Notes: a model not told the origin generated them from the sequence alone. Shown: positions 7,244 to 15,843, numbered from the stretch's first letter. The stretch is 43,665 nucleotides of DNA from Sphingobium quisquiliarum P25 (GCF_000445065.1 NZ_ATHO01000159.1:1-43665), one strand, 5' to 3'. Made by a program: numbers and translations.

Positions 7244-8896
7244 ATGCGCATCGCCCTCCTGCCCCTCCTGTCCCTGATCGCCGCCGCGGCGGGCGGTCCG
7301 GCGCTCGCTGCGCCGCGCGACGTTGCGCCGTCGATCGACACGATGAAGGAGGTCGTGAAGGAGCTTTCCTCCGACGCCTATGAGGGACGCGCGCCCGGCA
7401 CGGCGGGCGAGGAAAAGACGCTGGCCTATCTGGTGCAGCGGTTCGAGGCGCTGGGGCTGAAACCCGGCAACAAGGGCAGTTGGTTTCAGGATGTGCCGCT
7501 GGTGGAGATCACCGCCAGGGATGTGACGCCGCTGCGCTTCACGGGCGGGAAGACGGCGGTTTCGGCGGAATATGGGCCGGAGATGGTGATCGCCACCTAC
7601 CGCACCGCGCAGCCGCATGTGGAGGTGAAGGACAGCCCGGTCGTCTTCGTGGGCTATGGCATCAACGCGCCGGAAAAGAAGTGGAACGACTATGCCGGCG
7701 TGGATGTGCGCGGAAAGACCGTCATCATCCTGGTGAATGACCCCGATTATCAGGCGGCGGCGCTCACCGGCCCCTTCAACGGGCGGGCGATGACCTATTA
7801 TGGCCGCTGGACCTACAAGTTCGAGGAAGCCGCGCGGCAGGGCGCGGCCGCGGCGATCATCGTCCATGACACGGAGCCCGCCGCCTATGGCTGGAACGTC
7901 GTGCAGTCCAGCTGGACCGGCGCCCAGCATGTGGCCGACAGCGCCGATGGCAATGCGCGCCAGTCCGCCGCGATCGGATGGATAGGGAAGGACAAGGCGG
8001 CGGCGCTGATGGCCAGTGCCGGGCTCAACCTGGACACCCTCTCGGCCGCCGCCAAAAAGCGCGGGTTCAAGGCGGTGCCCCTCAAGGGCGTGAAGGCCAG
8101 CGTCAGTTTCGACAATGTGGTGCGCAAGCATCGGTCCAGGAATGTCGCGGCCCTGCTGCCCGGCAGCACGCGGCCGGACGAATATGTGCTCTACGCCGCC
8201 CATTGGGATCATCTGGGCCGGTGCAAGGCCGCGCCCGATGGCGACGATATCTGCAATGGCGCGATCGACAATGCCACCGGCACGGCGGCCCTGGTCGCGC
8301 TGGCGGAGGCGAATGTGAAGGCTGGTCCGGCTGACCGCAGCCAGTTGTTCCTTGCCGTCACGGCGGAGGAGTCCGGGCTGCTCGGCTCGGCCTATTACGC
8401 CGATCATCCCGCCGTGCCGCTGCGCCAGACGGTGGGCGGCGTCAATATGGACGCGCTCAGCATGGCGGGGCTCGCCCGCAACGTGGTGGTGATCGGCAAG
8501 GGCAAGTCGCAGCTCGACGCCTATCTGGATCGCGCCCTTGCCGCGCAGAAGCGGATCGCGAGCATGGAGCCCACGCCGGAAAAGGGCTTCTACTATCGCT
8601 CCGACCATTTCAGCTTCGCCAAGAAGGGCGTGCCGATGCTCTATTTCGAAGGCGGGCAGGATCTGGTGAAGGGCGGCACGGCGGCCGGAGCGGCGGCGGC
8701 CAGGGACTATGAGGAGCATCGCTACCACGGGCCCAAGGATGAATATGATCCCAACTGGGACTGGAGCGGGGTGAAGGCCGACCTTGAACTTTATTATGAT
8801 GTCGGCCGCGCTCTGGCGGACAGCACGGACTGGCCCAACTGGACGCCGGGCGACGAATTCCGCGCCATTCGCGACAGAAGCCGCGCTGGCCGGTGA
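7244..8896 (+). CDS. Exported M28 family metallopeptidase with PA-type insert
   Basis: This 550-residue protein begins with a Sec signal peptide (MRIALLPLLSLIAAAAGG...ALA) and so acts in the periplasm or outside the cell. A protease-associated-type insert covers roughly residues 110-270 (VVFVGYGINAPEKKWNDYAGVDVRGK...VIILV). The M28 zinc aminopeptidase core follows, with likely metal ligands in AAHWDHLG, GAIDNATGTAAL (bridging Asp), the Glu pair of TAEESGLLGSAYY, NMDALS and RSDHFSFAKKGVP. I chose the ATG at 7244 because it starts the signal peptide; the frame is open upstream for 21 more unrelated codons. Substrate is not known; such enzymes usually trim peptides from their N terminus. Confidence 0.9.
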   Translation: MRIALLPLLSLIAAAAGGPALAAPRDVAPSIDTMKEVVKELSSDAYEGRAPGTAGEEKTLAYLVQRFEALGLKPGNKGSWFQDVPLVEITARDVTPLRFTGGKTAVSAEYGPEMVIATYRTAQPHVEVKDSPVVFVGYGINAPEKKWNDYAGVDVRGKTVIILVNDPDYQAAALTGPFNGRAMTYYGRWTYKFEEAARQGAAAAIIVHDTEPAAYGWNVVQSSWTGAQHVADSADGNARQSAAIGWIGKDKAAALMASAGLNLDTLSAAAKKRGFKAVPLKGVKASVSFDNVVRKHRSRNVAALLPGSTRPDEYVLYAAHWDHLGRCKAAPDGDDICNGAIDNATGTAALVALAEANVKAGPADRSQLFLAVTAEESGLLGSAYYADHPAVPLRQTVGGVNMDALSMAGLARNVVVIGKGKSQLDAYLDRALAAQKRIASMEPTPEKGFYYRSDHFSFAKKGVPMLYFEGGQDLVKGGTAAGAAAARDYEEHRYHGPKDEYDPNWDWSGVKADLELYYDVGRALADSTDWPNWTPGDEFRAIRDRSRAGR

Positions 8897-8977
8897 AGCC
8901 AACCCTATTTGCCGCTTCCATGGGACCCGCGATCCTGTAGAGGCGGACAGGACCCGCCCCCCATCAGGAGAAAGCCC

Positions 8978-9961
8978 ATGACCTTCCGTATGCCAGCCGA
9001 ATGGGCGCCGCACGAATGGACCTGGATCGGCTTTCCGGCCAACCCGGAAGAATGGCCCGGCGCTTTCGACGAGGCCCGGCGGCAGATCGCTGACTTCGCG
9101 AACGCCCTGCATGCGGATGGCAAGGGCGAGGATGTGCGGCTGGTCGTGGCCGATGAAGCGGATGCGCAGGCGGCCCGCGCGCTGACCGCGCCGGGCGTCG
9201 GCATCGTCGTTCAGAAGCTGGGCGACGTATGGCTGCGCGATACCGCCCCGATCGCGGTGATGCGCGGCCGGGAGCGGGCGCTGGTCGATTTCGGCTTCAA
9301 CGGCTGGGGCGGCAAATATCAGATGGCGGGGGATGAGGATATCGGCGCGCGGCTGGCGGCGATGACCGGCCTCCCCACATCCACCCAGCAATGGGTGTTC
9401 GAAGGCGGAGCGGTGGACACGGACGGCACCGGCCTGTTCGTCACGACCGAACAATGCCTGCTGAACCCCAACCGGAACCCGGACCTGGACCGCGGCAAGA
9501 TCGAAACGCTGCTGGCGGGATCGCTTGGCCTGTCGGACATGCTGTGGCTGGGCGAGGGGCTGATGAACGATCATACCGACGGCCATGTCGACAATCTGGC
9601 GCGCTTCGTGGCGCCGGGCGTGCTGGCGCTGCCCGAATCGGCGGGCGATGACGATCCCAACGCGGCCATCTATGCCGACGCGCGCGCGCGCGCGCAGGCG
9701 TTCGGCGTCGAGGTCGCGTCCATCCCCTCCCCCGGCCGCGTCGTCGTGGATGGAGAGGTCGTTCCGGCAAGCTACATGAATTTCTACATCGGCAATGCCG
9801 CCGTCATCGTGCCCCTTTATGGCTGCGCCAATGATCAGGCGGCACTGGATGCGCTACGGCCCTTCTTCCCCGGCCGCGACATTGTCGGCCTGCCCAGCAA
9901 CGCCATCTTGTCGGGCGGGGGCAGCTTTCACTGCACCAGCCAGCAGATGCCCTCCGCCTGA
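8978..9961 (+). CDS. aguA: Agmatine deiminase
   Basis: This 327-residue enzyme of the porphyromonas-type peptidylarginine deiminase family hydrolyses agmatine to N-carbamoylputrescine and ammonia. Signatures are RMPAEWAPHEWTWIGFP, GDVWLRDTAPI, FEGGAVDTDG, the histidine in NDHTDGHVDNLARF and the catalytic cysteine in GGGSFHCTSQQMP. I chose the ATG at 8978 (AGGAG 7 nt upstream) over an open extension to 8909. It precedes aguB by about 100 bp in the same direction. Together they form the two-step agmatine route to putrescine. Confidence 0.95.
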   Translation: MTFRMPAEWAPHEWTWIGFPANPEEWPGAFDEARRQIADFANALHADGKGEDVRLVVADEADAQAARALTAPGVGIVVQKLGDVWLRDTAPIAVMRGRERALVDFGFNGWGGKYQMAGDEDIGARLAAMTGLPTSTQQWVFEGGAVDTDGTGLFVTTEQCLLNPNRNPDLDRGKIETLLAGSLGLSDMLWLGEGLMNDHTDGHVDNLARFVAPGVLALPESAGDDDPNAAIYADARARAQAFGVEVASIPSPGRVVVDGEVVPASYMNFYIGNAAVIVPLYGCANDQAALDALRPFFPGRDIVGLPSNAILSGGGSFHCTSQQMPSA

Positions 9962-10063
9962 GCGGAGTTTCGTCGCGCGCCGCGCCGGTCACCGGTTGCG
10001 CCCGCGCGATCCTGCCCTATGTCCTGACCGTCTTTCGCCGCTGTCTCCAGGGACCATTAACCA

Positions 10064-10912
10064 ATGACCAAAGTCACCGTCGCCGCGCTCCAACTCGCCT
10101 TTTCGGACGACATGGCGGACAATATCGAAATGGTCGCGGGCCATGTCGTGAAGGCGGCGGCGCGCGGCGCGAAGATCATCCTTCCCCCCGAACTGTTCGA
10201 AGGCCCCTATTTCTGCAAGGTGGAGGATGAGGCGCTGTTCGCCAACGCCCTGCCCGTGGGCGAGCATCCCGCCGTCCAGGAAATGCGCAAGCTCGCCAAG
10301 GCGCACGGCGTCTATATCCCCGCCAGCTTCTTCGAGCGGGACGGGCAGCATCATTACAACTCCCTCGCCATGATCGATGATGAGGGGGAGATTATGGGCG
10401 TCTATCGCAAGAGCCACATCCCTGACGGTCCGGGCTATGAGGAAAAATATTATTTCCGCCCCGGCAATTCAGGCTTCAAGGTGTGGAATACCCGATATGG
10501 GACGATCGGCGTCGGCATCTGCTGGGACCAATGGTATCCCGAAACCGCGCGCGTGATGGCGCTGATGGGTGCGGAGATGCTGTTTTATCCCACGGCGATC
10601 GGTTCCGAACCCTATGATGCGGACCTCGACACCAGCCGCATGTGGCGGCGCGCGATGATCGGCCATGCGGTGAGCAATTGCATGCCGGTGATCGCCGCCA
10701 ATCGCATCGGCGAGGAAGACGGGCAGAGATTCTACGGCCACAGCTTCATCACCGACGAATGGGGCGATTTCGCGGCGGAGGCGGACGGCAGGGATTCAGG
10801 CGCGCTGGTGGCGACGCTCGACCTTGCGCAGGCGCGCAAGCACCGCGCGGGCATGGGCTTTTTCCGCGACCGGCGGCCCGAACTTTACGGCCGCATCGCG
10901 CAGGACATCTGA
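10064..10912 (+). CDS. aguB: N-carbamoylputrescine amidase
   Basis: This 282-residue nitrilase-superfamily enzyme hydrolyses N-carbamoylputrescine to putrescine, CO2 and ammonia. The Glu-Lys-Cys triad is visible: Glu43 in PPELFEGPYF, Lys116 in VYRKSHIPDG and Cys153 in GVGICWDQWYPE. Other family blocks are YEEKYYFRPG and RMWRRAMIGHAVSN. It follows aguA, which makes its substrate, in the same direction, so the two are probably expressed together. Length and motifs match plant and bacterial AguB/CPA closely. Confidence 0.95.
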   Translation: MTKVTVAALQLAFSDDMADNIEMVAGHVVKAAARGAKIILPPELFEGPYFCKVEDEALFANALPVGEHPAVQEMRKLAKAHGVYIPASFFERDGQHHYNSLAMIDDEGEIMGVYRKSHIPDGPGYEEKYYFRPGNSGFKVWNTRYGTIGVGICWDQWYPETARVMALMGAEMLFYPTAIGSEPYDADLDTSRMWRRAMIGHAVSNCMPVIAANRIGEEDGQRFYGHSFITDEWGDFAAEADGRDSGALVATLDLAQARKHRAGMGFFRDRRPELYGRIAQDI

Positions 10913-10966
10913 CCCCCCGCGCCACAGAGGCTTTGCAGCGCAGGGTTGAGACGCTAGGCGCGGGTC

Positions 10967-11479
10967 ATGTCCGCCGCCCCCGCCCTCCACCTCTATGCCC
11001 TGGCGCTTGGATCCAACCGCGCCCTGTCGGCCAGGCGCACCCCCGCCCGGCTGCTGCATGAAGCGGCGGCGCGCATCGGCGAATTGGGGCAGGTCCGGGC
11101 GATGGCGCCGGTCATGCCCACCCGCCCCCTGGGCCCTTCGGCACGGCAGTTCGCCAACAGCGCCCTGATCGTCGAAAGCAGGCTGACGCCCGGCGAGATG
11201 CTGCTGGCGCTGCAACGGATCGAAACGCAGCTCGGCCGCCGCCGCCATCGCCGCTGGGGCGCGCGCAGCATGGATATCGACATCATCCTGTGGTCGGGCG
11301 GCCAGTGGAAAAGCCGGTCGCTCCTCATCCCCCATCCCGCCTTCCGCCAGCGCGCCTTCGTGCTGGGCCCCCTCAGCCAGATCGCGCCAGCATGGCGGGA
11401 CCCGCTCTCCGGCCGCTCCGTCCGCCATATCGAAGCACGGCTGGGAAAAGCGTCACCGATAGAGCGTCCTAGAGGTTGA
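10967..11479 (+). CDS. folK: 2-amino-4-hydroxy-6-hydroxymethyldihydropteridine diphosphokinase
   Basis: This 170-residue HPPK transfers pyrophosphate from ATP to the pterin in folate synthesis. Signatures are LALGSN near the N terminus, RRWGARSMDIDIILW (the metal-binding Asp pair) and LLIPHPAFRQRAFVLGPL. It starts 54 bp after aguB. It is the last gene before tRNA-Lys and the integrated island, so it marks the left core boundary. Confidence 0.93.
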   Translation: MSAAPALHLYALALGSNRALSARRTPARLLHEAAARIGELGQVRAMAPVMPTRPLGPSARQFANSALIVESRLTPGEMLLALQRIETQLGRRRHRRWGARSMDIDIILWSGGQWKSRSLLIPHPAFRQRAFVLGPLSQIAPAWRDPLSGRSVRHIEARLGKASPIERPRG

Positions 11480-11524
11480 CCAGCCGCATCACGGCCTTTA
11501 GGGCGTGCACACCTTCCAGCGAGA

Positions 11525-11600
11525 GGGCCCTTAGCTCAGTCGGTAGAGCAACTGACTTTTAATCAGTAGGTCGCTGGTTCGAATCCAGCAGGGCTCACCA
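11525..11600 (+). tRNA. tRNA-Lys(UUU)
   Basis: This 76-nt cloverleaf has encoded CCA. The acceptor GGGCCCT pairs with AGGGCTC, the D arm contains AGCTCAGTCGGTAGAGC, the anticodon stem ACTGA/TCAGT encloses CTTTTAA with anticodon TTT at 11558-11560, and the T arm is CTGGTTCGAATCCAG. The gene is intact. Its 3' part from the anticodon stem-loop boundary onward (11555-11601) is duplicated at 22611-22657, which identifies it as the integration target of the island. Confidence 0.98.
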
Positions 11601-11601
11601 T
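11555..11601 (+). other. attL of the tRNA-Lys island (47-bp direct repeat, left copy)
   Basis: The 47 bp from the last base of the 5' anticodon stem to one base past the CCA are repeated at 22611-22657 with a single difference (G at 11570, A at 22626). The crossover block therefore runs from the anticodon loop to the 3' end of the tRNA, a typical target of tyrosine recombinases, and leaves a functional tRNA on the left side. Confidence 0.93.
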
Positions 11602-11932
11602 TTTTCCTTGTTTTTCACGGCGTTGTTAGAAATTCTGGTGCGTCTGTCGCCATCCGGAGTTTCTGAAAACCGGATAGGCACCGAATCTTTCAATCGGACG
11701 GATCGTGCCAGGCGCCCTCCTCATGTTTCCAATGAGGTTGCACAATGTGAACCACGGCTCAGACGGCCCCGGATCAATCAGCTGAAAACCTGCGAGAGGA
11801 ATAATTTCCCTCATAGTCATCACACCGCCTGGCCTGACATTTGCAACGCGCTCCAAGGTTGAGTCGCCGTTGCACCTGTCAGCTGCCGAGCAATCTCTCG
11901 ATTCGTATTCGGGTATCTTGCGCAAATTTCGA
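11602..11932. other. Left end of island without a supported gene
   Basis: These 331 bp between attL and the cassette palindrome hold no frame I can support. An open minus-strand frame (11626-11970) overlaps the palindrome and resembles nothing I recognise, and a plus-strand frame here has non-coding-like composition. The stretch probably holds the cassette promoter and the subterminal part of the att region. Confidence 0.5.
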
Positions 11933-11950
11933 CACAACGATATTGTTGTG
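11933..11950. promoter_or_regulatory. Palindrome directly upstream of the three-gene cassette (operator candidate)
   Basis: CACAAC (11933-11938) and GTTGTG (11945-11950) form an inverted repeat with a 6-bp AT-rich centre, three bases before the ATG at 11954. The second gene of the cassette carries an HTH domain, so this is a natural candidate site for autoregulation. It also masks the place where a Shine-Dalgarno sequence would be; none is visible. Confidence 0.5.
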
Positions 11951-11953
11951 TCC

Positions 11954-12412
11954 ATGATCCCTAGTCTCATCAGTCAACGTGGGCACTCGGCCCAAGTGCT
12001 ACCAGTAGGTTTGCACTTCGTCAGCCTGCGAGAATTTCGCGATGCCTTCGCCTTTAATGCCCACCGCGCATGGTTGTTTGAAGGTCTCAAGGTAGCGTGT
12101 CACGATCTGCGGGTGGCAGGCTGTTCGCGCATCTTTGTCGGCGGCAGCTTCGTCACTTCGAAGCAAGACCCAAGCGACTATGATGCGTGTTGGGATCCCG
12201 TGGGCGTCTCAGCCGACTTAGAGCCAATCCTATATGATGAAAATTTGCTCTTAGAGCGCCGTGAAAGATACAGGGGCGACCTCCTGATAGGCGGCTGCGA
12301 TTCTGGCCCATCAGGTGAGTTTTTCCGTTTCCTTTCCAAGGATAAAATGACGGGGGAAGAGCGAGGAATGATCGGAATTAAATTGAAACTGTTGGAAATC
12401 ATGAATTCATGA
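11954..12412 (+). CDS. DUF6932-like protein with nucleotidyltransferase motif
   Basis: This 152-residue protein has VGGSFVTSKQDPSDYDACWD at residues 62-81. That fits the minimal nucleotidyltransferase pattern of a Gly-Ser pair (64-65) followed about ten residues later by Asp-x-Asp (75, 77). I recognise this as similar to the DUF6932 group. The usual third carboxylate is not obvious. I set the start at ATG 11954; the frame is open back to a TTG at 11870, but those codons cross the palindrome. The stop overlaps the next gene's start (ATGA), which implies translational coupling to the HTH-metallopeptidase. By analogy with MNT-type toxin-antitoxin modules it may be the toxin, or it may modify its partner. 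Function is inferred only. Confidence 0.7.
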   Translation: MIPSLISQRGHSAQVLPVGLHFVSLREFRDAFAFNAHRAWLFEGLKVACHDLRVAGCSRIFVGGSFVTSKQDPSDYDACWDPVGVSADLEPILYDENLLLERRERYRGDLLIGGCDSGPSGEFFRFLSKDKMTGEERGMIGIKLKLLEIMNS

Positions 12413-13692
12413 TTAGCAACGAGAAAGAATATCGTTCGACAAAGGCTGCCTTGGCGGGATTTGAAGACGCCTTAATGCAATATGACGTCCTGAAAGCGAT
12501 CCAAGGTGGCATTGACCCGATGATCGCTCGTGCGCAACGTGCGTCTTATGAACGCCAAGCCGCCGAACTGCGCGAACAGTTGGTTGCCTATGAAGCGCTG
12601 CGAGACGGAAAAGTTCGTGAGCTTGAGGTTCATGGCGTTTCTGAACTCGGAAAGGGCTTGCTGGAAGCCCGGGTGGCAAAGGGACTCACGCAGAGAGAGT
12701 TGGCCAATTTGGCCGGACTTCAAGAGCAGCAAATCCAAAAATACGAGAAGGAGCAGTATGGTTCAGCAAGCCTCAATCGGATATCGCACATTGCGTCATC
12801 GATAGGCTTAGGGTTTGAAGCGAAGTTGACCCTCACCGGAGAAGACCCTTCAATCAATGACATGCCAGGTGGGCTTAGTCTAGCGGACTTCCCTTTTGCG
12901 GAAATGAACACGCGTGGTTGGTTCGGCCGTCAGATTGATCGGCGCACACCGTCCGCCGAGAGGGCTCGTGTGTTACGGGACTTTTTCGTTCAGGCGCCGC
13001 GTGAAATCGCACCTGCATTACACCGGAAGACGGCGGGCTCCCTGTCTGTTCCACGGCGAGCTGCTCTTTTGGCTTGGCAGGCGAGAATTTTGATGAAGGC
13101 TCGCCAACGGGTTGGACTGGCGCGCCGCTTCACTACGCCGTCGGCTGAGGTCGTCTCCCAAATCGCCAAGCTTAGTTCCGACCCTATCGGTATCCGAAAG
13201 GTCGTGGAGTTACTTCTGGAATACGGCGTTATTGTAGTTTTCGAGAAGCATCTCCCTAAAACGAAGCTTGATGGTGCGGCCATGTCGTTGGACGGCATCT
13301 ATGCGGTTATTGGAATGACAGCCCGGCATGACAGGATAGATAACTTTTGGTTCGTTCTTCTTCATGAACTTGGTCATATAATTCGCCATTGGCCCCGCGT
13401 TGTCGGAGAAGGAATCATGGATGAGGACGCCGGCAACAGCGATGAATTGATTGAAAGGGAAGCGGACGAGTTTGCGGAAAACGCGATTCTTCCAAAAGTC
13501 ACTTGGCAAGGATCAACGGTGAGATTTGCCAAGTTGCCCGAAGCTATCATCAAGTTTGCAGCTCGCCACGATTTACATCCAGCTCTGATTGCAGGCCGTA
13601 TTCGCCGGGAGCGTGATTACACCGAATTTCATGATATGCTAGGTAGTGGCGAGGTCAGAGAATTTCTTCGCTCATCTGGCTATATGGAGTGA
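12409..13692 (+). CDS. HTH + ImmA/IrrE-type metallopeptidase
   Basis: This 427-residue protein has three parts. Residues about 35-75 form a helical, probably coiled segment (RASYERQAAELREQLVAYEAL). Residues about 81-142 are an XRE/HigA-like HTH (LLEARVAKGLTQRELANLAG...IQKYEKEQYG). Residues about 250-400 are a zinc-peptidase domain of the COG2856 (ImmA/IrrE) group with HELGH at 319-323 and a likely third ligand in EREADEFAENAILP (about Glu351). Proteins of this plan usually cleave a repressor or act as antitoxins. It starts inside the stop of the preceding gene (ATGA) and ends 7 bp before the next, so the three are surely one operon. The HTH may bind the palindrome at 11933-11950. Confidence 0.85.
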   Translation: MISNEKEYRSTKAALAGFEDALMQYDVLKAIQGGIDPMIARAQRASYERQAAELREQLVAYEALRDGKVRELEVHGVSELGKGLLEARVAKGLTQRELANLAGLQEQQIQKYEKEQYGSASLNRISHIASSIGLGFEAKLTLTGEDPSINDMPGGLSLADFPFAEMNTRGWFGRQIDRRTPSAERARVLRDFFVQAPREIAPALHRKTAGSLSVPRRAALLAWQARILMKARQRVGLARRFTTPSAEVVSQIAKLSSDPIGIRKVVELLLEYGVIVVFEKHLPKTKLDGAAMSLDGIYAVIGMTARHDRIDNFWFVLLHELGHIIRHWPRVVGEGIMDEDAGNSDELIEREADEFAENAILPKVTWQGSTVRFAKLPEAIIKFAARHDLHPALIAGRIRRERDYTEFHDMLGSGEVREFLRSSGYME

Positions 13693-13699
13693 CAATCAA

Positions 13700-14836
13700 A
13701 TGCGAATGTCAGACGTAATCTATATGCCGCAGGCGAAATGGAAAGCCGGTGAGCGCCGCGCATTTAAAACGGCCTCGATGCAAAGTGACAGACTTGTCCC
13801 GGCGTTCAAAGTTACACCGGCAGGCTCCTTCGACCCTGACGAACAGCGTGTGCTATCCCCCACGGAATATCTGCGGAGGTTTGGCCACCAACTCGCTGAA
13901 AGCCGTGGTCGGCGTCTAGCGTTCATCGATGCCGAATTGGTCGATGATGACCGCCACCGCAAGGCCGTGGATGCCCATCCGCTCACAGAGCTTTTGGAGC
14001 GTGCAAGGCTCTGCGGCGCGAATGCTGCCCCGATATTCAGTCGGAACAGTTCGGCTGACTACATGGCGGCCATCCGCCGCTTTATCCGGCGCGATAGCAA
14101 TGCGGTCATCTGCTTCCGTGTAGGCCTTCAAGAACTCGAGGATATACCGTCTGCGTCTGATCTTGCAGCTCACGTCCTAGAGCTTGGAGGCGCGCCAGAT
14201 CGGACGGTTCTGCTCGTGGATGGCGGACCACTGCAAATCGATGAACCAGAAGATTTGGCTCATCTTTTGGCGATCCAAATGGCGAGGCTGATCTCGCAGA
14301 ATACATGGTTGAGGGTGTTTTGGAGCGCCACCAGCTTCCCTGATAAGCCTAAGCTGAAACCGGGAATGCTTGCGCGCTTTCCGCGCAGCGACTGGAAAGT
14401 GTACGAGGCAATTCTTAGCATTAAGGACGAATTCCCCGTCGTCCCGATGTTTTCTGATTACATGCTAGAATTTCCAAGCGACTATAAACCGATGCGTGTC
14501 AGCCCCACTGCCAAGCTCTTATATTCGAGTGAGAATGATTACATATACTGCAAAGGAAATTCGACGAAGATTGGAGAGAAATACAAAAATATCTTCCCAG
14601 TAGCTGCCCAGCTCGCTTTGATTTCTGAAATGAAATCAGCGAATTATAGCTTGGGCAATTCTTACATCCACGATTTGGCTAATGGCAAGGGTAAAACGGG
14701 CAACGCAAGTATGTGGAGATGGTGCTCGACAGATCACCATCTTGCTATTGTCGACGAGCAGCTGACCCGAGCTTTTGGCATATCCCGCGAGCGCGTGGCG
14801 CCTATTATCCACGCCGAGCAATTACAGCTCGTCTAG
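13700..14836 (+). CDS. Beta-family protein (PF14350-like)
   Basis: This 378-residue protein begins VIYMPQAKWKAGERRAF, which matches the N-terminal Y(V/M)P..K.K.GE..AL pattern of the 'Beta protein' family found in phages and islands. The Gly/Asp-rich middle (VLLVDGGPLQ) and SATSFPDKP block also fit. No catalytic motif is known to me. I chose the ATG at 13700, 7 bp after the metallopeptidase stop, with GGAG 10 nt upstream inside the end of that gene; ATG 13706 is the alternative. It is the last gene of the cassette and convergent with the XRE gene at 14858. Role unknown; it could be the effector of the module. Confidence 0.7.
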   Translation: MRMSDVIYMPQAKWKAGERRAFKTASMQSDRLVPAFKVTPAGSFDPDEQRVLSPTEYLRRFGHQLAESRGRRLAFIDAELVDDDRHRKAVDAHPLTELLERARLCGANAAPIFSRNSSADYMAAIRRFIRRDSNAVICFRVGLQELEDIPSASDLAAHVLELGGAPDRTVLLVDGGPLQIDEPEDLAHLLAIQMARLISQNTWLRVFWSATSFPDKPKLKPGMLARFPRSDWKVYEAILSIKDEFPVVPMFSDYMLEFPSDYKPMRVSPTAKLLYSSENDYIYCKGNSTKIGEKYKNIFPVAAQLALISEMKSANYSLGNSYIHDLANGKGKTGNASMWRWCSTDHHLAIVDEQLTRAFGISRERVAPIIHAEQLQLV

Positions 14837-14857
14837 CATTCACGCGACACCCGCCTG

Positions 14858-15064
14858 CTAAGTAATAAGCAAGTCCCCGGGACGAACGCTAAGCACCGTA
14901 GCTATTCGGCCAAGCACACTGATCGATGGATTTCGCCTCCCCGCCTCGATGCCGCGCAGGTAGGTCACATCGATCCCGGCATCATGGGCAAGCTGCTCCT
15001 GGGTGAACCCCCGCTCGCCCCGCAACCTCCGCACGTTCGCGCCGACGATCTTGCCCCAATCCAT
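14858..15064 (-). CDS. Small XRE-family transcriptional regulator
   Basis: This 68-residue protein consists only of a helix-turn-helix: VRRLRGERGFTQEQLAHDAGIDVTYLRGIEAGRRNPSISVLGRIA is the classic Cro/C1 pattern in order. It is divergent from the exported-protein gene at 15142 across a 77-bp gap, so it probably regulates itself and that gene pair. It is convergent with the Beta-family gene (21 bp between stops). Size resembles the controller proteins of restriction-modification systems, which is notable because a nuclease-like gene lies just beyond. Confidence 0.85.
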   Translation of the reverse strand: MDWGKIVGANVRRLRGERGFTQEQLAHDAGIDVTYLRGIEAGRRNPSISVLGRIATVLSVRPGDLLIT

Positions 15065-15141
15065 GAGTGGACAAGAGCGGCCTCTTCACGGCAGGGTCGA
15101 GGGACTATAGTCTCTATCGCACGACCTTGAGGAAGGAACGA

Positions 15142-15843
15142 ATGAAGAAGATCATGGGGATAGCAGCCGCTACAACGGCGCTACTGACCGCCATCGCGCC
15201 CAGCGCGGCAATGGCCAAGGGCAAGCCGCGGGACGTGTGGAGCGTCACCCGCTCATCCGATCCGATCACCGGCACAACCAGTTGTGTCGTCACGGCGTAT
15301 GACACGGCAGCAGGAATGAAGTTCTCCCGAATGGGCTTCCTGTATCCGATCGTAGAGAATAACCCGAAGCTGGGTTTGCTCATCGGCGTCAGCTCTGGCG
15401 GACGCTACCGGCTGCCGACCGGCGACATCCTCTGGCGAGTGGACGACAACCCGCATCGCGAGCTTAAAGCCGCGGACAATCCAGCGGTCGGCGGCACCAG
15501 CTTCGGCGCTGCCTTCAAGACAGGGAATGAGGCAACGGACCGACAGGTCGAAGGCGTCATGGTGCAGACGGCGCAGCTTACCGCATCGCTGACGGCGACC
15601 AGTACCGTAGCGAGCGGCGACAAGGCCCGTGAGATGCTCGCAGAGATGGCGGCCGGCAGGTCGCTCATTTATCGGCAAGAGGCCGCTTCGCCAGCCTTTG
15701 GCCTGCCTAGCGCCCGCACCGCCGAGGTTGGGCAGTACACGAGCAAGGGACAGGAGCCGTTCCTTATCGATGCCTCTTTCCATCGGGGCCTCACCGAGTG
15801 CGGGATCATTCCGCCCGCATCGGGCGGCGGTGTGACCCCATGA
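15142..15843 (+). CDS. Exported protein of unknown function
   Basis: This 233-residue protein has a clear Sec signal peptide (MKKIMGIAAATTALLTAIAPSAAMA, cleavage expected after residue 25). The mature part (KGKPRDVWSVTRSSDPITGTTSCVVTAYD...) contains two cysteines, in the TSCVV and LTECG contexts, which could form a disulfide. It belongs to no family I recognise. I chose the ATG at 15142 because AGGAAGG lies just upstream and the signal peptide begins there. Its last four bases overlap the start of the nuclease-like gene (ATGA), so the two are translationally coupled. The pairing of an exported protein with a cytosolic nuclease-like protein is unusual. Confidence 0.75.
   Translation: MKKIMGIAAATTALLTAIAPSAAMAKGKPRDVWSVTRSSDPITGTTSCVVTAYDTAAGMKFSRMGFLYPIVENNPKLGLLIGVSSGGRYRLPTGDILWRVDDNPHRELKAADNPAVGGTSFGAAFKTGNEATDRQVEGVMVQTAQLTASLTATSTVASGDKAREMLAEMAAGRSLIYRQEAASPAFGLPSARTAEVGQYTSKGQEPFLIDASFHRGLTECGIIPPASGGGVTP

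Noticed and set aside
6779..9586. A 935-codon open frame on the minus strand opposite rpsD, the M28 peptidase and aguA
   Set aside because: It lies wholly antisense to three strongly supported genes, is rich in Arg/His/Gly as expected from reverse-complemented high-GC coding DNA, and resembles no family.
9679..9695. A run of CG dinucleotides (Z-DNA or slippage tract)
   Set aside because: It encodes Ala-Arg-Ala-Arg within a normal helix of agmatine deiminase and is expected by chance in DNA of this GC content.
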